A stretch of 64,000 bases of DNA from JACVCJ01 sp052437175 (GCA_052437175.1 JBQVOK010000002.1:434001-498000); one strand, 5' to 3'; counted from the first letter of the stretch, positions 43,061 to 53,720 are shown. Numbers and translations are program-made. The notes: generated by a model from the sequence alone, not told the origin.

Positions 43061-44710
43061 TTAGGCAATTTGAATTTCGGATTGGGAGAACATGGTCTCG
43101 AAGAGTGCCTTGAGGCGGGTTTCGACCGTATTGATCGCCCCCGGATCGGAAGGATTCTGTACATAGTCGTCCCAGGCCATTACCCAGTAGCTGTCGTTAC
43201 CGAAACCGCCCGAAAGCAGGAATCCTTTCAGGAAATCGCGGCCCGTCTGTGAGATCGGGAAACGGTACAGCCGCTCGCAGGCTTCCTGCACCAGTGCATT
43301 CGGGTCCGACGGGTTCGTGAACGTGCTCACATAGGCCTTCAGATCGGGTTTAAGCGGAGTGGCGCCCCCGTAGTTAATACCGTTGAGCAGGGCTTTTGCG
43401 TAATCGATCCGGAAGGCAAGTGTGCTGGAATTGATCCAGTTCTCGTGGAAGGCCGGCGTCTGGTAATAGGCGGCCCAGCCCGCTACCTGCGGAATATCGT
43501 GTATGGCCATGCCCATATTGGCCGCATAGGCATACAGGCGCAGCTGTGCTTCTTTTCTCATGGCAGGATCTGCCGGCAGCTGTACTTCCAACTCGCGTAC
43601 CAGGCCCAGTACCTGGTCGATCGGCGATTTGATGTAGCAGCTCATATTGGCCACATCGAAGAAATGCTCGCTCTTGAACAGCGCGGCCAGTACCGGCAGT
43701 ATATCGTAGTTATTGCTTACGAGGATATTGGCCAGGGGTTCGATCACGTTCGTCTCTACCGCCGCGTCGATATTGTAGTACACAAAGAACATGTACAGGC
43801 GGCGTACAATGTGCTTAGCCGTTTCGTCCACGCTGAAGATCATGTTGAGCATGGCGTCGAGCTCGTTCTCGCCCGCAGCGCCCGACTGACCGCTGATCAC
43901 CGTATTGTTGTAGAATGCGGAGAACTGTTTGCTGTTGGTATCGTGCTTGGTGGCATCGAAATAATATCCGCTGGCCGTGAGGTAATTGATGCGGTAACCC
44001 GTAAGCACCTTGGCCGCAGCTTTTACATCGTCCTCGGTATAGCCCGAACCGCTGCCCTTACCTACGGTAAACAGCTCCTGCAGCTCGCGTCCGTAATTCT
44101 CATCGGGAGCGGCGGCCGAGTTCAGGTTCCCGTTCAGGAACTGCAACATACAGGGGTCTTTGGTTATGGCTTTGGCAAAATCCTTTACATTGCCCATGGC
44201 ATACTGGCGCAGCACGGTATTGTGTTTGTACATCCAGGCCGCGAACATATTATTGCTGCTGGTGGCAAAATGGTTGTGCCAGAAAAGCACCATTTTTTCA
44301 TGGATCGATGGCCCGGAGGTCAGCATACGGTCGATCCACCAGGCGCGGTACGAATCTACCCGTGGCGGATTCAGTGTTACCAGGTTCAGCGTGGGCTCCT
44401 TATTTACCCAGGTAGCGCCATAGGCAATACCATCGGCATCGGCAGGATTTGTGTAATAGTTCAGCGGCGGGGCCGGGGCAGCGCCCAGCGGGGTAAGCAC
44501 CAGGTTTACGGCAGCGTTCATGGTAAGACCACTGAGCTGGCTAACCAGGTTCTGCGGGGCTCCGAAGCCTGTACGGCGCAGCAGGTGTACCACCTGATCG
44601 TGTCCCCAGGCGCCTGCATACGGCGTAATACCGCTTGCCACAATGCGCTCGGAACGATGCACATGATCGGGCACGGAAAACAAGGATGAAACAAAGGTTT
44701 TGCGATCCAT
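43061..44710 (-). CDS. DUF1800 protein
   Basis: A 549-residue protein with family hallmarks HLLRRTGFGAPQNLVSQL, EKMVLFWHNHFATS, YGRELQELFTVGKG, DVKAAAKVLTGY, and AGWAAYYQTP. Helical, no obvious signal peptide (MDRKTFVSSLFSVPDH). The DUF1800 family is paired with DUF1501 in many Bacteroidota, Planctomycetes and Proteobacteria; it may be an extracytoplasmic hydrolase partner. The gene is 21 nt upstream of DUF1501 on the same strand, so an operon is likely. Confidence 0.87.
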   Translation of the reverse strand: MDRKTFVSSLFSVPDHVHRSERIVASGITPYAGAWGHDQVVHLLRRTGFGAPQNLVSQLSGLTMNAAVNLVLTPLGAAPAPPLNYYTNPADADGIAYGATWVNKEPTLNLVTLNPPRVDSYRAWWIDRMLTSGPSIHEKMVLFWHNHFATSSNNMFAAWMYKHNTVLRQYAMGNVKDFAKAITKDPCMLQFLNGNLNSAAAPDENYGRELQELFTVGKGSGSGYTEDDVKAAAKVLTGYRINYLTASGYYFDATKHDTNSKQFSAFYNNTVISGQSGAAGENELDAMLNMIFSVDETAKHIVRRLYMFFVYYNIDAAVETNVIEPLANILVSNNYDILPVLAALFKSEHFFDVANMSCYIKSPIDQVLGLVRELEVQLPADPAMRKEAQLRLYAYAANMGMAIHDIPQVAGWAAYYQTPAFHENWINSSTLAFRIDYAKALLNGINYGGATPLKPDLKAYVSTFTNPSDPNALVQEACERLYRFPISQTGRDFLKGFLLSGGFGNDSYWVMAWDDYVQNPSDPGAINTVETRLKALFETMFSQSEIQIA

Positions 44711-44790
44711 AGGTTTATGGTTTAGGAAGGGAAAGTTAGTAATTTATACCTATCAGACACGGCATACTGCCGAAAATTTAATGAACGTAC

Positions 44791-44822
44791 AAAAAAAACC
44801 GCCTCGCTGTACGCGAGACGGT
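44791..44822 (-). terminator. terminator after sprA
   Basis: CCGCCTCGC (44799-44807) pairs with GCGAGACGG (44813-44821), A-tract at 44791-44798 giving Ts on the minus strand. Confidence 0.85.
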
Positions 44823-44844
44823 CTGTATACGGTTTATGATATCT

Positions 44845-47800
44845 CTATAACTGGGTAAGGGTAAGGCGTATGCTCAGGCCCGCATTGGTATTGGCCGTGC
44901 GGTACTGACCGGCCATGAACGGATTGGTACGCAGGTAATCGTAGAACAGGCGTACACTTACGCTTTTGCTGATGGCATAGTCGGCATAGAACTTCACGGT
45001 AATGTTCTGTGAACCGGCCGTTACCGTCTGGGTAAGCGTACTGTTCGGGTCAGGCAGGCGGTGCACCGTGGTCTTGTTATCGCGGATACCGATATCGAGA
45101 CGCAGCTGCAGGTCGTTCTCCAGCGGTTTGCCGGCCACTATGATAGGCAGACGCAGTTTTTCGATACGGTAACCGATACCGAAAATATATTCCATAGAGG
45201 TTACATGCGTTACCTGGTTGTTCTGGAAGTTGAGCGCGTAGTTACGGTTCTTCTTGATCTCGAACTTGGTGGTAAGGCTGTTCTTCCAGGTCATGTCGAT
45301 ATTGATGAGCGGACTGAACACTTCCATGAGGGAGATGTTCTGCAGGATGTAACGCGGCACAAAGTTGCCGTTGGTATCCCGCACGGCCGTGAAGCCCATG
45401 GCGTTCGGATCTTCCTGGAACAGCTGGTTATTGGTATAACCGGACACCGTGTAGGTAGATTTATACCCGTGCGAAATAACGAAGTTACGCAGCAGTTTTT
45501 TGAATGGTTTCAGGTTGCGGAGCCCGTCGTAGGTCACCGTCCAGTTGATGGACGGGATGCTCGGGAACAGGTTCATTTTGTAATCGCCCGGCTTGGTACC
45601 TGAGTAGGCCGACATAAAGGCGTTCAGGAGCACGTCCTGCTGGGTCATGGAATAACCGTCCCTGTAGGCCGGGTCGTTCGGCGAAGCGCCGTTACTGTTC
45701 GGGTTCTGATCGCCCAGGCGGCCCGACATTACATTCCGGTAATTGATGAGCTGTGCAAACAGGGCCGAACCGGCATCTTTGCCTCCGCTGGCATCTGCAA
45801 AAGAGGTGCGGATCATGTTGTACGACATACTGAAGTTACCGTTCTCCAGGTAACCGGACGTTACCCAGTCGCCCGCCTGCTCGTTGTAGCGGAACAGGCT
45901 CTGTGAACCACGTGTGAGCTGGCGGTTGGCCGAAAGCTGTATACGCAGGCTCTTGATCGGTTCTATATTGGCATTGATGTTCAGGTTGGATGTACGGGCA
46001 CGCAGGAAGAAGTTGTTGAGCGTGGAATCGTTCGTAAGCCAGCCCCGCTGTGCGGCATAATGGCCGTAGTTACTGCCCGACCATTGTTCCCCGAAGGCAA
46101 AGGCCATGTGTGCCGCATCGAACGGACGGCGGATATCCTGGCCCAGCATATTGGAATTGGGCATATAGCCCGGCAGCGTGGTACCGTTGGTCTGCGTATA
46201 GGTGGCCGAAATGTTCTTGATACCCGTGGCGATACCCGCAAAGAACTTGCCGATCTTACCGGCATCGAAGGAGCCGCTTTCGCGTTTACCTTCCACGATC
46301 ACACGGGCATTCTTTACATCTTCCTTGGCGGTGAATTTCACTTTGTTCTTGTCTACCACTTCCATGGTACCTTTTACTTCCTTGCCGTTCTCATCCAGTA
46401 CTTTCACCTTCACCTTTTCGGTTCTCAGTTTGTGTTTGATGGTCTTGGCACGGTCTTTCTTAAATACAAAGTTCTCAAACTCGGCCTTTACGTCCTTCAC
46501 CTTAGGCTTTTTGTCCTCTTTCTTCGGTTTTTCGTTCTCCTGTTCGTTTTCGCCCTCTTTGGGTGCCTTGTTCGGGTCCGGTTTTTTTGGAGCCGGCTTC
46601 CAGTTGGGGTTATTCAGGTTCTTGAGGTAATTGCTCTTATTGTAAAGCTGTGTAAAGTTAAGGTTGCTGGTAAGGTTAAAGTTATTGGTATTGCTTACCG
46701 TGTTGCCCCAGGGTTTGTACAGCTCGTTGGTGCTTGGGTTCATGAGCAGCTGACCGGTCTGCCAGTTGTAGCTGCTTCCGTAGGTACCGCTCACGGTCAT
46801 CCAGTCGGTAAGCGGCAGCTTGCTGAGCGGCAGTGTATAAGTGGCCGTAAAGTTGTGCGTGTAATTGGTGGTACGGCCCAGGCGCCAGAAACGGTCGCGT
46901 ACTTCCTTACGTTCGCCGGGAGTGTCCACTTTGCCGTCCGGCTCATCGATACGCGCATTCTGTATAGCGTTGAACTGTACGTTGAACGATTTAAAGATGG
47001 CGATATTGAAATCGTAGGTACGGTTCCATACGTAGTTTTTGCGGTAGCTCGGCAGGATCAGCAGGTCGTAGTCGGAGTTGTTGCGGAACAGCAGCTCGTT
47101 GTATTCGCGCTGTATATCACTGCGGAAGGCAAAGTTCTTGGGTACCAGGGTAGCGTTAAAGTCTTTGATGATGCGTGCCCATTTCGACTTGGTCTTCATC
47201 TTTTTGAAGGGCTCCCAGTACGGAACGGTGGGGGCAAAGGTATAGCCCACAATGGCGCGTTGTTTCTTGGTATTGTCGTAATCTACCTGGTAGTTGCGGA
47301 TGCGCACCTCGTCGTAGGAATAGGTAAGGTCAAAGTTCTCGATATCCCAGAACATCACGTTCTTTTTATTGCCTGTGCGGTTCTTGCGTATATTGGTCAG
47401 GTTCCAGGAAATACGGTCGATACGGCTCACGGAACGCTGGCGCAGGGAGTCGCGGGCGGCGTTCGTGGGCAGGTCCGAAAGGGCATCGCGGAAGCGGATA
47501 TCCCCCTGGATGGGATCGAACTGCGGCACGGCAATTTTGGTACCGTAACCTACAAAGATCGGCACGGTAAGGCCCCATTTCTGCGGCGTGAACTTAGCCA
47601 GCTCCAGGTTGGTGCTTACGTCGATGGAGAGCGTGTTCTCACGGGCGCGCTGCTGTGGTTTTTTATCGATGGAACCGAAGCCGGCCGTTTCATAACCGAT
47701 ACTGGCGTTAAAGTTACCCAGGTCAGCCAGCTGTGCCTGTAAGCGTCCTATGGCTGCCCAGCCTCCTTTTTCGAAGTAGTCGGTCACACGCAGTTCGTCT

Positions 47801-50800
47801 ACCCATACCTGGGCGTCCATGGCTTCGCCGTTGTCCGAAGGATCAAAGGGGTTCAGCGTGCGGAAGGGGTTACGTACCCCGATCATGATCGATTTAATAT
47901 CGCGCAGGTTGGGATTACCACGTACCGAAATACGATGCCCGCCCTCTGTAAGTTCGGTGAACAGCTGGGTTACTGAAATGGCCTGCTGGTTACGGCGGCG
48001 TTTCAGTTCGGGGAATTCCTGCAGCGGAATTTCCATTTTGTTATCCAGCGGCCAGATATTGTCTACCGCCTGTTTGTCGGCTGCGTTGTTATCGGAGAAG
48101 ATCACCGGCAGCTCATATTCGTAGTAGTTCTCGTTCGGGTCGGCACCGATACGTACGAACACGGTCAGGTCACCGGTTTTATAATTTTTCTCGGCATTTT
48201 CGGCGTGGATGAACATTTCCATGTTCTTGTAGGCACGCAGGTCGAGGCTGGCGTTCTTGTACACTCCTTTGGCCACCCCGTCGGGCAGGTTGGTCACGTT
48301 CAGCACCAGCGACTGTTCGTTCAGCTGCTGCAGGTTGGGGTTAGACGGGTCTACCTCGCGGGAGATGCCGGGAGGCAGTTTATAGTTGAACGGTTGTTTC
48401 TGTGTATTTTCTTCAATGTTTACGGTAAACACGCTGAATTCCGGGTCCTGTGAAGGCGGGATCAGCGGAACGGGATCCTCCAGGTCGCCGGCATAACGGC
48501 GCCAGTCGGCACGCACCAGCTCAAAACGGCCGAAACGCAGGAAGATATCATCCGGGAAGCCCTGCAGTACCATACGCATAAATCGGATGGAGCGGAAGTC
48601 GGCGATATTACCGAAGGTTTCTTTGTTATTGGTACGCACCGGGATACGGAACTGGTACCACATTACCTTTTTAGCCTGTCCGTTGGCCGCGGTCACATTG
48701 GTCTCGCGGGCATCCGTAATAAAGTTCTGCCCTACCACCAGGTCGGCCTCGCGCAGACTTACGCGGTACTGGTAGTAGTTCTCACTCTGGTTAAGTGTAT
48801 TATCGTTGTTGATGTCTTCGGTATTCGGGATCTGGGTCTGGGCATTGGCAATGCTTTCGGCCGGGGAGTTGCCCTGGGGACGCTGGTAGTAGCGGTAGCG
48901 GTCGTGGATGAACTCGCCGGGGGCCGGGGAGTTGAGGTTGTTGTCGTACGCGTCGCCTACATAGTGGCGGTAGTTATCGCCCGAAGGGTCCAACGTCATG
49001 GCATTGAGTGCGGCCTGGTCGGTAACCACAGCAGCGGCCTGGGTAAGGAAAGACTGGAACTTGGTCACCTCGGCACCGTCGATCATACCGTCGTAACCCG
49101 AGTCGAGCAGTTCGCGCTCCGAAGGTTCGCCGGAGAAGTTCTGGTTAATGAGCTGCTGACCGGGATAGTTACCCCACACCGATACTTTATTTACAAAGCC
49201 GTTAGCGCCGGCTTCCAGTCCGTTTTCAAAGAAGAAGTGGCCGTCCTGCATCAGGTCTTCGGTCATGTTACCCACCTGTATCAGCAGGTCCCCGCCCCCG
49301 TCGGGCAGCAGGTTCAGGTTGCTGGCATTAGGGTCGCCCGTGGTCCATTCCTTCAGTTCTTTCAGGTCGGCATCAAAGGGGTTCATAAGCCAGAACTCGA
49401 TATAGTCTACGTTGGCACCGTCCCAGTCGGTGGTCTCTACGCGGCGCATCATGGTACCATAGCTCTTGCGCGGATCGATGATACGGCCGTTGGCACCCAG
49501 GCTGGCTACGTCAAAGTTATAGGGACCACGCTCATCGGGGTAAAAGTCTACGTTAAGCATGGGCAGGTTGGGCTGCTGACCCGGAGGCAGCTGCAGGTTG
49601 GGGAAAAGTTCCGTCTGGCGTACCTCGCGTACGTAGTTGTTGGAACGGGAATTCTTGTCCTGCGAAATGGGTTTGGGCATACCCTGGCGGAAGAATATGG
49701 GGTCCATATTATACCAGGAGAGCAAACCACGGCCGTAACCAGACTCCAGGCTGTTGAACTTTTCGGCATGCGGAAAGCGGTTTAGCTGGTGATGCGGCGC
49801 CGTACCCAGTTTCCAGGGCACAAAGTTGCGGATGTCCAGCACCGTTTCAGCACTCTCAAAGTCGTCAACCTGTGACACCCCTACTTTGCGGTCTTCTTTA
49901 TTGTCTGAGGTCTTTTTATCGCGGATCACTTTATTGTAGCCCGGCAGCAGGTGTGCAAACTCACCGGTGGCCGAAATACGCGAAGGCGCCTTGGTATTGA
50001 TACCCGGTATCTTGTCTATGAGACGGGTAAGCCAGGGCGCATCTTTATTATAGGCTACGTCAAAGCCGTAAATGGTATTGTTGATGGGCTCGTCGCCGAT
50101 ATTCACCTTTTGGGTGAACGGACGTTCCTGCAGGTTCATGATGGTTCCGCCGAATACCAGGTTCTTGTTCAGTTTGTAATCGAGGCGGGCTCCCATCAGG
50201 CGTTTCTGCTGCTGGTTAAAGAGCTCGTTCGTTTCCATACTTACCTTAATGGGCACGCCCGAGGTAAGAATACTCTGGTTAATGATCTTTACGCGGCCCA
50301 GGGTATAGTCCACGGTATAGTCTACGTTCTCCTGCAGCATCTGTCCGCCTGCCGTTACCGATACCGATCCTTTTTCGATATTGATGGCATTGAGCATGAT
50401 CTCGGAACTGGCGTCGGACTGGTACTGACCGCCCAGGTAGAAACGGTTCCGTTCCGTATTTAGGCGCGCCAGGGGCTGTATGGTGGTATACAGGGAGTCG
50501 AACGAATACTTATCGGCCAGGGCCGGTGAGCCGAGTTTCTGCCTCAGGAATTCGCCAAAGGGTTCCCTCACGGGGAAAATGATCCGTCCGCCCTGGGGTT
50601 GTATAGTAAGCCCGCTGATAAAGTCGAAGAAACCATCGGGCTGCTGGTCGTTATTGGGATTAAGGCGGTCCAGGTTGAACACGCGCAGCAGGGGTGTTTC
50701 CTTAATGCCGGTAGGCAGGGCCGGATCGGGCAGAAAGTTGATGAGGGCCCCTTTTTCTACGTCGCGGTACAGTACCTGCAGCATAAAGTCTTTCTGGGCC

Positions 50801-52260
50801 ACCTGCCAGGCGCCCAGGGGATAGATATTTTTCATCATCCAGTCCCAGTTGGGCTGGTGTACGTTGAGCGTGGTACTTTTGAGGAGCTTCAGCATGAGTG
50901 TGCTCGGCGCCGGAAGGTCGGTAGAAAATTCCCCTACCTGGTGCAGTTTGCCGTCGGCACCCACGTACTGGTAGGCCACCCCGAGTACCTCGTCGGAGTT
51001 CAGGGGCTGGTTCAGGGAGATATAACCCAGCAGCTCGTTGAACTGGTATTCCGACGGATTCAGCAGGCGGGCGTTGTTCAGCAGTTCGATCTGCTGTCCG
51101 CCCACGAGCGACTGGAATTTGGCACCGGAAACGGAACTACGGTCGCCCTCGGCCCAGGTTGCCGGGCTGTAGTAGGGCAGGTTGGCATTGTCGGGATAGC
51201 CTGCGCCGTTCACGGTATTGATGGGCCACTGCGATTCGCCCAGGGGCAGCAGGGCTACAATGTTACGTACATTTTCCACCGCGTTGATACGGTTGGTCAC
51301 CCAGACCTCGAGGCGGGTGATACGCACCGAAGAATTCACCAGCGGCAGGTTCTGTAAAGCGCCGTCGTACTTCTGTTTAAAATATTCACCCAGGAAGTAG
51401 TGTTTATTGGCCTCGTAATCGGCGGCCGACACTTCGAATTTCTGTATCTGGGCACCGCCCTGCACATTGATCTCCTGGCGCTGACCACGTTGCTGCGAGA
51501 AAACGCCCGTAACGGTGAGTCGGCCGAACTGCAGACCCGCCTTACCCCCGAAAATACTCTGCGCTCCTGTGATCAGCGTGGTATTGAGCGGGAGGGACAC
51601 GTTACCGAATTCGAGCACTTTAATGATGTCGTCTTCTTTTCCCTCGTACTTGAGGTTCATTTTATTATTGAAGTTGAACTGCTCCTGTGTATTGAAGTTG
51701 GTGTTCAGGTTGATCTTGTCGCCGATCTTACCGGTTACACCCAGCTGTATGTTCTGGTTAAAGTTAAAATTCCCCACCCGGCGCTGTTTCACGGGTATGG
51801 AGGGATTATCGTTACGGTTGCCGATGTACCCGAGGATCAGTTCCACGGTACCGTTGGGGCGTATGTCGATGGTATTGCTGCCGAAGATCTCGCCGAATTT
51901 TTCGCCCAGGTCGATCTTGGGTATCAGGCTGTTGTTCTCCTGGCCGGCGGTGCGGGCCTTTTCCTTTTCGCGCCAGTAGGCTTCCTGCTGTTTGCGCTGT
52001 TCGTATTTCTGGTATTCTTCAAAAGTGAGCTTTTCGCGACCGATCTCGGTATTGCCCACTTTGTAAATGATGGTATAGGTATTATCGCTCTCGTTGTAAA
52101 CCACCTCTTCGGTCACGTTCGAAGGGTCGTTCATGTACACGCCGCCTGTGCCCGCGTTATCCGGGTTGAGCGGATAGGGAAGCGAATCAACGGGTGTCTG
52201 GGCCCCTACTGCCAGGAACGACAGGGACAGTGTAAACAGGGCTATAAGTTTAGGAAACAT
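44845..52260 (-). CDS. sprA: cell-surface/T9SS translocon protein SprA
   Basis: A 2471-residue outer-membrane beta-barrel, the SprA (Sov) channel of the type IX secretion system, also required for gliding motility. The signal peptide ends FLAVGAQ; the N-terminal MNDPSN and EEYQKYEQRKQQEAY region is family-typical. Then NFNFNQNIQLGVTGKIGDK and NTNFNTQEQFNFNNKM, the long barrel, and a C-terminal IRLTLTQL. Around residues 1885-1930 there is a Lys/Glu/Pro low-complexity insert. The start is either the ATG at 52260 or a GTG at 52278 overlapping the ruvA stop; I chose the ATG because it gives a clean signal peptide. Expected core of the T9SS used by the sorting-domain proteins here. Confidence 0.95.
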   Translation of the reverse strand: MFPKLIALFTLSLSFLAVGAQTPVDSLPYPLNPDNAGTGGVYMNDPSNVTEEVVYNESDNTYTIIYKVGNTEIGREKLTFEEYQKYEQRKQQEAYWREKEKARTAGQENNSLIPKIDLGEKFGEIFGSNTIDIRPNGTVELILGYIGNRNDNPSIPVKQRRVGNFNFNQNIQLGVTGKIGDKINLNTNFNTQEQFNFNNKMNLKYEGKEDDIIKVLEFGNVSLPLNTTLITGAQSIFGGKAGLQFGRLTVTGVFSQQRGQRQEINVQGGAQIQKFEVSAADYEANKHYFLGEYFKQKYDGALQNLPLVNSSVRITRLEVWVTNRINAVENVRNIVALLPLGESQWPINTVNGAGYPDNANLPYYSPATWAEGDRSSVSGAKFQSLVGGQQIELLNNARLLNPSEYQFNELLGYISLNQPLNSDEVLGVAYQYVGADGKLHQVGEFSTDLPAPSTLMLKLLKSTTLNVHQPNWDWMMKNIYPLGAWQVAQKDFMLQVLYRDVEKGALINFLPDPALPTGIKETPLLRVFNLDRLNPNNDQQPDGFFDFISGLTIQPQGGRIIFPVREPFGEFLRQKLGSPALADKYSFDSLYTTIQPLARLNTERNRFYLGGQYQSDASSEIMLNAINIEKGSVSVTAGGQMLQENVDYTVDYTLGRVKIINQSILTSGVPIKVSMETNELFNQQQKRLMGARLDYKLNKNLVFGGTIMNLQERPFTQKVNIGDEPINNTIYGFDVAYNKDAPWLTRLIDKIPGINTKAPSRISATGEFAHLLPGYNKVIRDKKTSDNKEDRKVGVSQVDDFESAETVLDIRNFVPWKLGTAPHHQLNRFPHAEKFNSLESGYGRGLLSWYNMDPIFFRQGMPKPISQDKNSRSNNYVREVRQTELFPNLQLPPGQQPNLPMLNVDFYPDERGPYNFDVASLGANGRIIDPRKSYGTMMRRVETTDWDGANVDYIEFWLMNPFDADLKELKEWTTGDPNASNLNLLPDGGGDLLIQVGNMTEDLMQDGHFFFENGLEAGANGFVNKVSVWGNYPGQQLINQNFSGEPSERELLDSGYDGMIDGAEVTKFQSFLTQAAAVVTDQAALNAMTLDPSGDNYRHYVGDAYDNNLNSPAPGEFIHDRYRYYQRPQGNSPAESIANAQTQIPNTEDINNDNTLNQSENYYQYRVSLREADLVVGQNFITDARETNVTAANGQAKKVMWYQFRIPVRTNNKETFGNIADFRSIRFMRMVLQGFPDDIFLRFGRFELVRADWRRYAGDLEDPVPLIPPSQDPEFSVFTVNIEENTQKQPFNYKLPPGISREVDPSNPNLQQLNEQSLVLNVTNLPDGVAKGVYKNASLDLRAYKNMEMFIHAENAEKNYKTGDLTVFVRIGADPNENYYEYELPVIFSDNNAADKQAVDNIWPLDNKMEIPLQEFPELKRRRNQQAISVTQLFTELTEGGHRISVRGNPNLRDIKSIMIGVRNPFRTLNPFDPSDNGEAMDAQVWVDELRVTDYFEKGGWAAIGRLQAQLADLGNFNASIGYETAGFGSIDKKPQQRARENTLSIDVSTNLELAKFTPQKWGLTVPIFVGYGTKIAVPQFDPIQGDIRFRDALSDLPTNAARDSLRQRSVSRIDRISWNLTNIRKNRTGNKKNVMFWDIENFDLTYSYDEVRIRNYQVDYDNTKKQRAIVGYTFAPTVPYWEPFKKMKTKSKWARIIKDFNATLVPKNFAFRSDIQREYNELLFRNNSDYDLLILPSYRKNYVWNRTYDFNIAIFKSFNVQFNAIQNARIDEPDGKVDTPGERKEVRDRFWRLGRTTNYTHNFTATYTLPLSKLPLTDWMTVSGTYGSSYNWQTGQLLMNPSTNELYKPWGNTVSNTNNFNLTSNLNFTQLYNKSNYLKNLNNPNWKPAPKKPDPNKAPKEGENEQENEKPKKEDKKPKVKDVKAEFENFVFKKDRAKTIKHKLRTEKVKVKVLDENGKEVKGTMEVVDKNKVKFTAKEDVKNARVIVEGKRESGSFDAGKIGKFFAGIATGIKNISATYTQTNGTTLPGYMPNSNMLGQDIRRPFDAAHMAFAFGEQWSGSNYGHYAAQRGWLTNDSTLNNFFLRARTSNLNINANIEPIKSLRIQLSANRQLTRGSQSLFRYNEQAGDWVTSGYLENGNFSMSYNMIRTSFADASGGKDAGSALFAQLINYRNVMSGRLGDQNPNSNGASPNDPAYRDGYSMTQQDVLLNAFMSAYSGTKPGDYKMNLFPSIPSINWTVTYDGLRNLKPFKKLLRNFVISHGYKSTYTVSGYTNNQLFQEDPNAMGFTAVRDTNGNFVPRYILQNISLMEVFSPLINIDMTWKNSLTTKFEIKKNRNYALNFQNNQVTHVTSMEYIFGIGYRIEKLRLPIIVAGKPLENDLQLRLDIGIRDNKTTVHRLPDPNSTLTQTVTAGSQNITVKFYADYAISKSVSVRLFYDYLRTNPFMAGQYRTANTNAGLSIRLTLTQL

Positions 52261-52274
52261 TTTCACAGAAGAAA

Positions 52275-52862
52275 TCACAGGAATTTTAGGGCGATTTTTA
52301 AGAGTTTTTCGGTACTTTCGGCATTATCGGCATCGGCAAGTGCTTTATCAACTGCCTTTTCGGCCTGTGGGCGGGCAAAGCCAAGGGCAATGAGTGCGGC
52401 CAATGTTTCGGCTTTGATGGCTCCGGCGCTACCGGCGGGAGCAAGAGTGAGGTCTGGCTGCAGTGATCCGGCCTTGTCCCTGAGGTCTACAATGATCCGC
52501 TGGGCCGATTTTTCACCGATACCCTTTACGGCTTTAAAGGCGCGTACATCGCCGTGTGAGATACTGCGCTGTACTTCCTCGGGGGTCATGGCAGACAATA
52601 TCATGCGTGCCGAAGACGGGCCTATGCCCGAAACCCCGGTAAGCAGACGAAACATTTCGCGCTCGGTACGGTCGGCAAAACCGAACAACATTTCGGCATC
52701 CTCGCGCACGATATGCTGCGTGAACACCACTGCGTTCTTCGATTCTTTCAACCGCGAATAGGTGTTCAGCGAAATATGGGCAAAATAGCCCACACCCCCG
52801 CAATCCACCACTACATGAGCCGGCGAAATCTCGTCAATATTGCCTTTCAGATGTGTTATCAT
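52275..52862 (-). CDS. ruvA: Holliday junction branch migration protein RuvA
   Basis: A 195-residue protein binding the Holliday junction and guiding RuvB. Domain I OB-fold MITHLKGNIDEISPAHVVVD; domain II HhH motifs LLTGVSGIGPSSARMIL and FKAVKGIGEKSAQRIIVDL; C-terminal domain III with ALGFARPQAEKAVDKAL. Full length for Bacteroidota. It is followed directly by sprA (14 nt gap to the ATG, or a GTGA overlap), so the two may be co-transcribed; ruvA-sprA adjacency appears in other Bacteroidetes by recollection. Confidence 0.95.
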   Translation of the reverse strand: MITHLKGNIDEISPAHVVVDCGGVGYFAHISLNTYSRLKESKNAVVFTQHIVREDAEMLFGFADRTEREMFRLLTGVSGIGPSSARMILSAMTPEEVQRSISHGDVRAFKAVKGIGEKSAQRIIVDLRDKAGSLQPDLTLAPAGSAGAIKAETLAALIALGFARPQAEKAVDKALADADNAESTEKLLKIALKFL

Positions 52863-53120
52863 CTACAAAATCTACTATTTCTCAGTCGCAAATCTCTAAA
52901 AAAAAATGATATTGTTAAGGATACCCCCTATAATCCATCTTTTCCTTTGCGGACCTGCGTGAATGCATTTTAACGATTCTTTAAACTTTTTATTGTTTGT
53001 TGGGCAACCAAATTTCCGCAGGTTTTTTTTCCCGCCGCCCGGAAAACAGCCCCGTAAAATGATCGCTTCTGTCTACCTGTCTATAAGATTTACTTATCCC
53101 CTGCGAATCTGCTTATTTTG

Positions 53121-53128
53121 TACCTTTG
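53121..53128 (+). promoter_or_regulatory. -7 element for the thioredoxin-like gene
   Basis: TACCTTTG at 53121-53128; ATG at 53142. -33 element not convincing. Confidence 0.55.
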
Positions 53129-53141
53129 CACAAAAATTTTC

Positions 53142-53720
53142 ATGGCGGCAACTTCAACCATACACATACATGCCGGAACGGAAGCGCCACCGTTCCGTCT
53201 GCCCGACGTGGTTACCGGCGCCATCTGCAGCCTGGACAGCCTGCGCGGCCCAAAAGGCACCCTGGTCATCTTTATGTGCAACCACTGCCCTTACGTGCTG
53301 CATATCCTGAACAAACTGGTAAGCGATGCCGCTGAATACCGCGCTGCGGGCGTTTCGGTGGTGGCCATCAGCAGCAACGATGTGCTAAAATACCCCCAGG
53401 ACAGCCCCGAACGGATGAAAGAACTGGCCCTGGAGAAAAATTTCGGCTTCCCCTACCTGTACGATGCCACCCAGGATGTGGCCAAAGCCTGGTTTGCCGC
53501 CTGTACGCCCGACCTTTTCCTGCTGGATGCCGACCTGCGCTATTTTTACCGCGGCCGTTTCGACCAGAGCAATCATAAAAACAACCTTACTCCCACAGGC
53601 GAGGACCTGCGCGAAGCCGTAAACGCCCTGCTCGGCGGCGGCGCTCCCCCGGCCGAAGAACGCCCCAGCCTGGGATGCAATATTAAATGGAAAGACGATA
53701 TCTATCCGTACGGATTATAA
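53142..53720 (+). CDS. AhpC/TSA-like thioredoxin-fold protein
   Basis: A 192-residue thioredoxin-fold protein of the peroxiredoxin-like type. PDVVTGAICSLDSLRG and GTLVIFMCNHCPYVLHI with a CNHC active site; then VVAISSND, FPYLYDATQDVAKAW, LFLLDADLRYFYRG. Redox protein in the cytosol or membrane face; no signal peptide. The C-terminal GCNIKWK segment holds another cysteine. The ATG at 53142 follows the promoter; the earlier TTG start is inside it. It precedes the FAD reductase by 25 nt, so they may be functionally linked. Confidence 0.82.
   Translation: MAATSTIHIHAGTEAPPFRLPDVVTGAICSLDSLRGPKGTLVIFMCNHCPYVLHILNKLVSDAAEYRAAGVSVVAISSNDVLKYPQDSPERMKELALEKNFGFPYLYDATQDVAKAWFAACTPDLFLLDADLRYFYRGRFDQSNHKNNLTPTGEDLREAVNALLGGGAPPAEERPSLGCNIKWKDDIYPYGL

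Noticed and set aside
46060..47742. 560-codon plus-strand frame opposite sprA
   Set aside because: Antisense shadow of sprA with no known motif.
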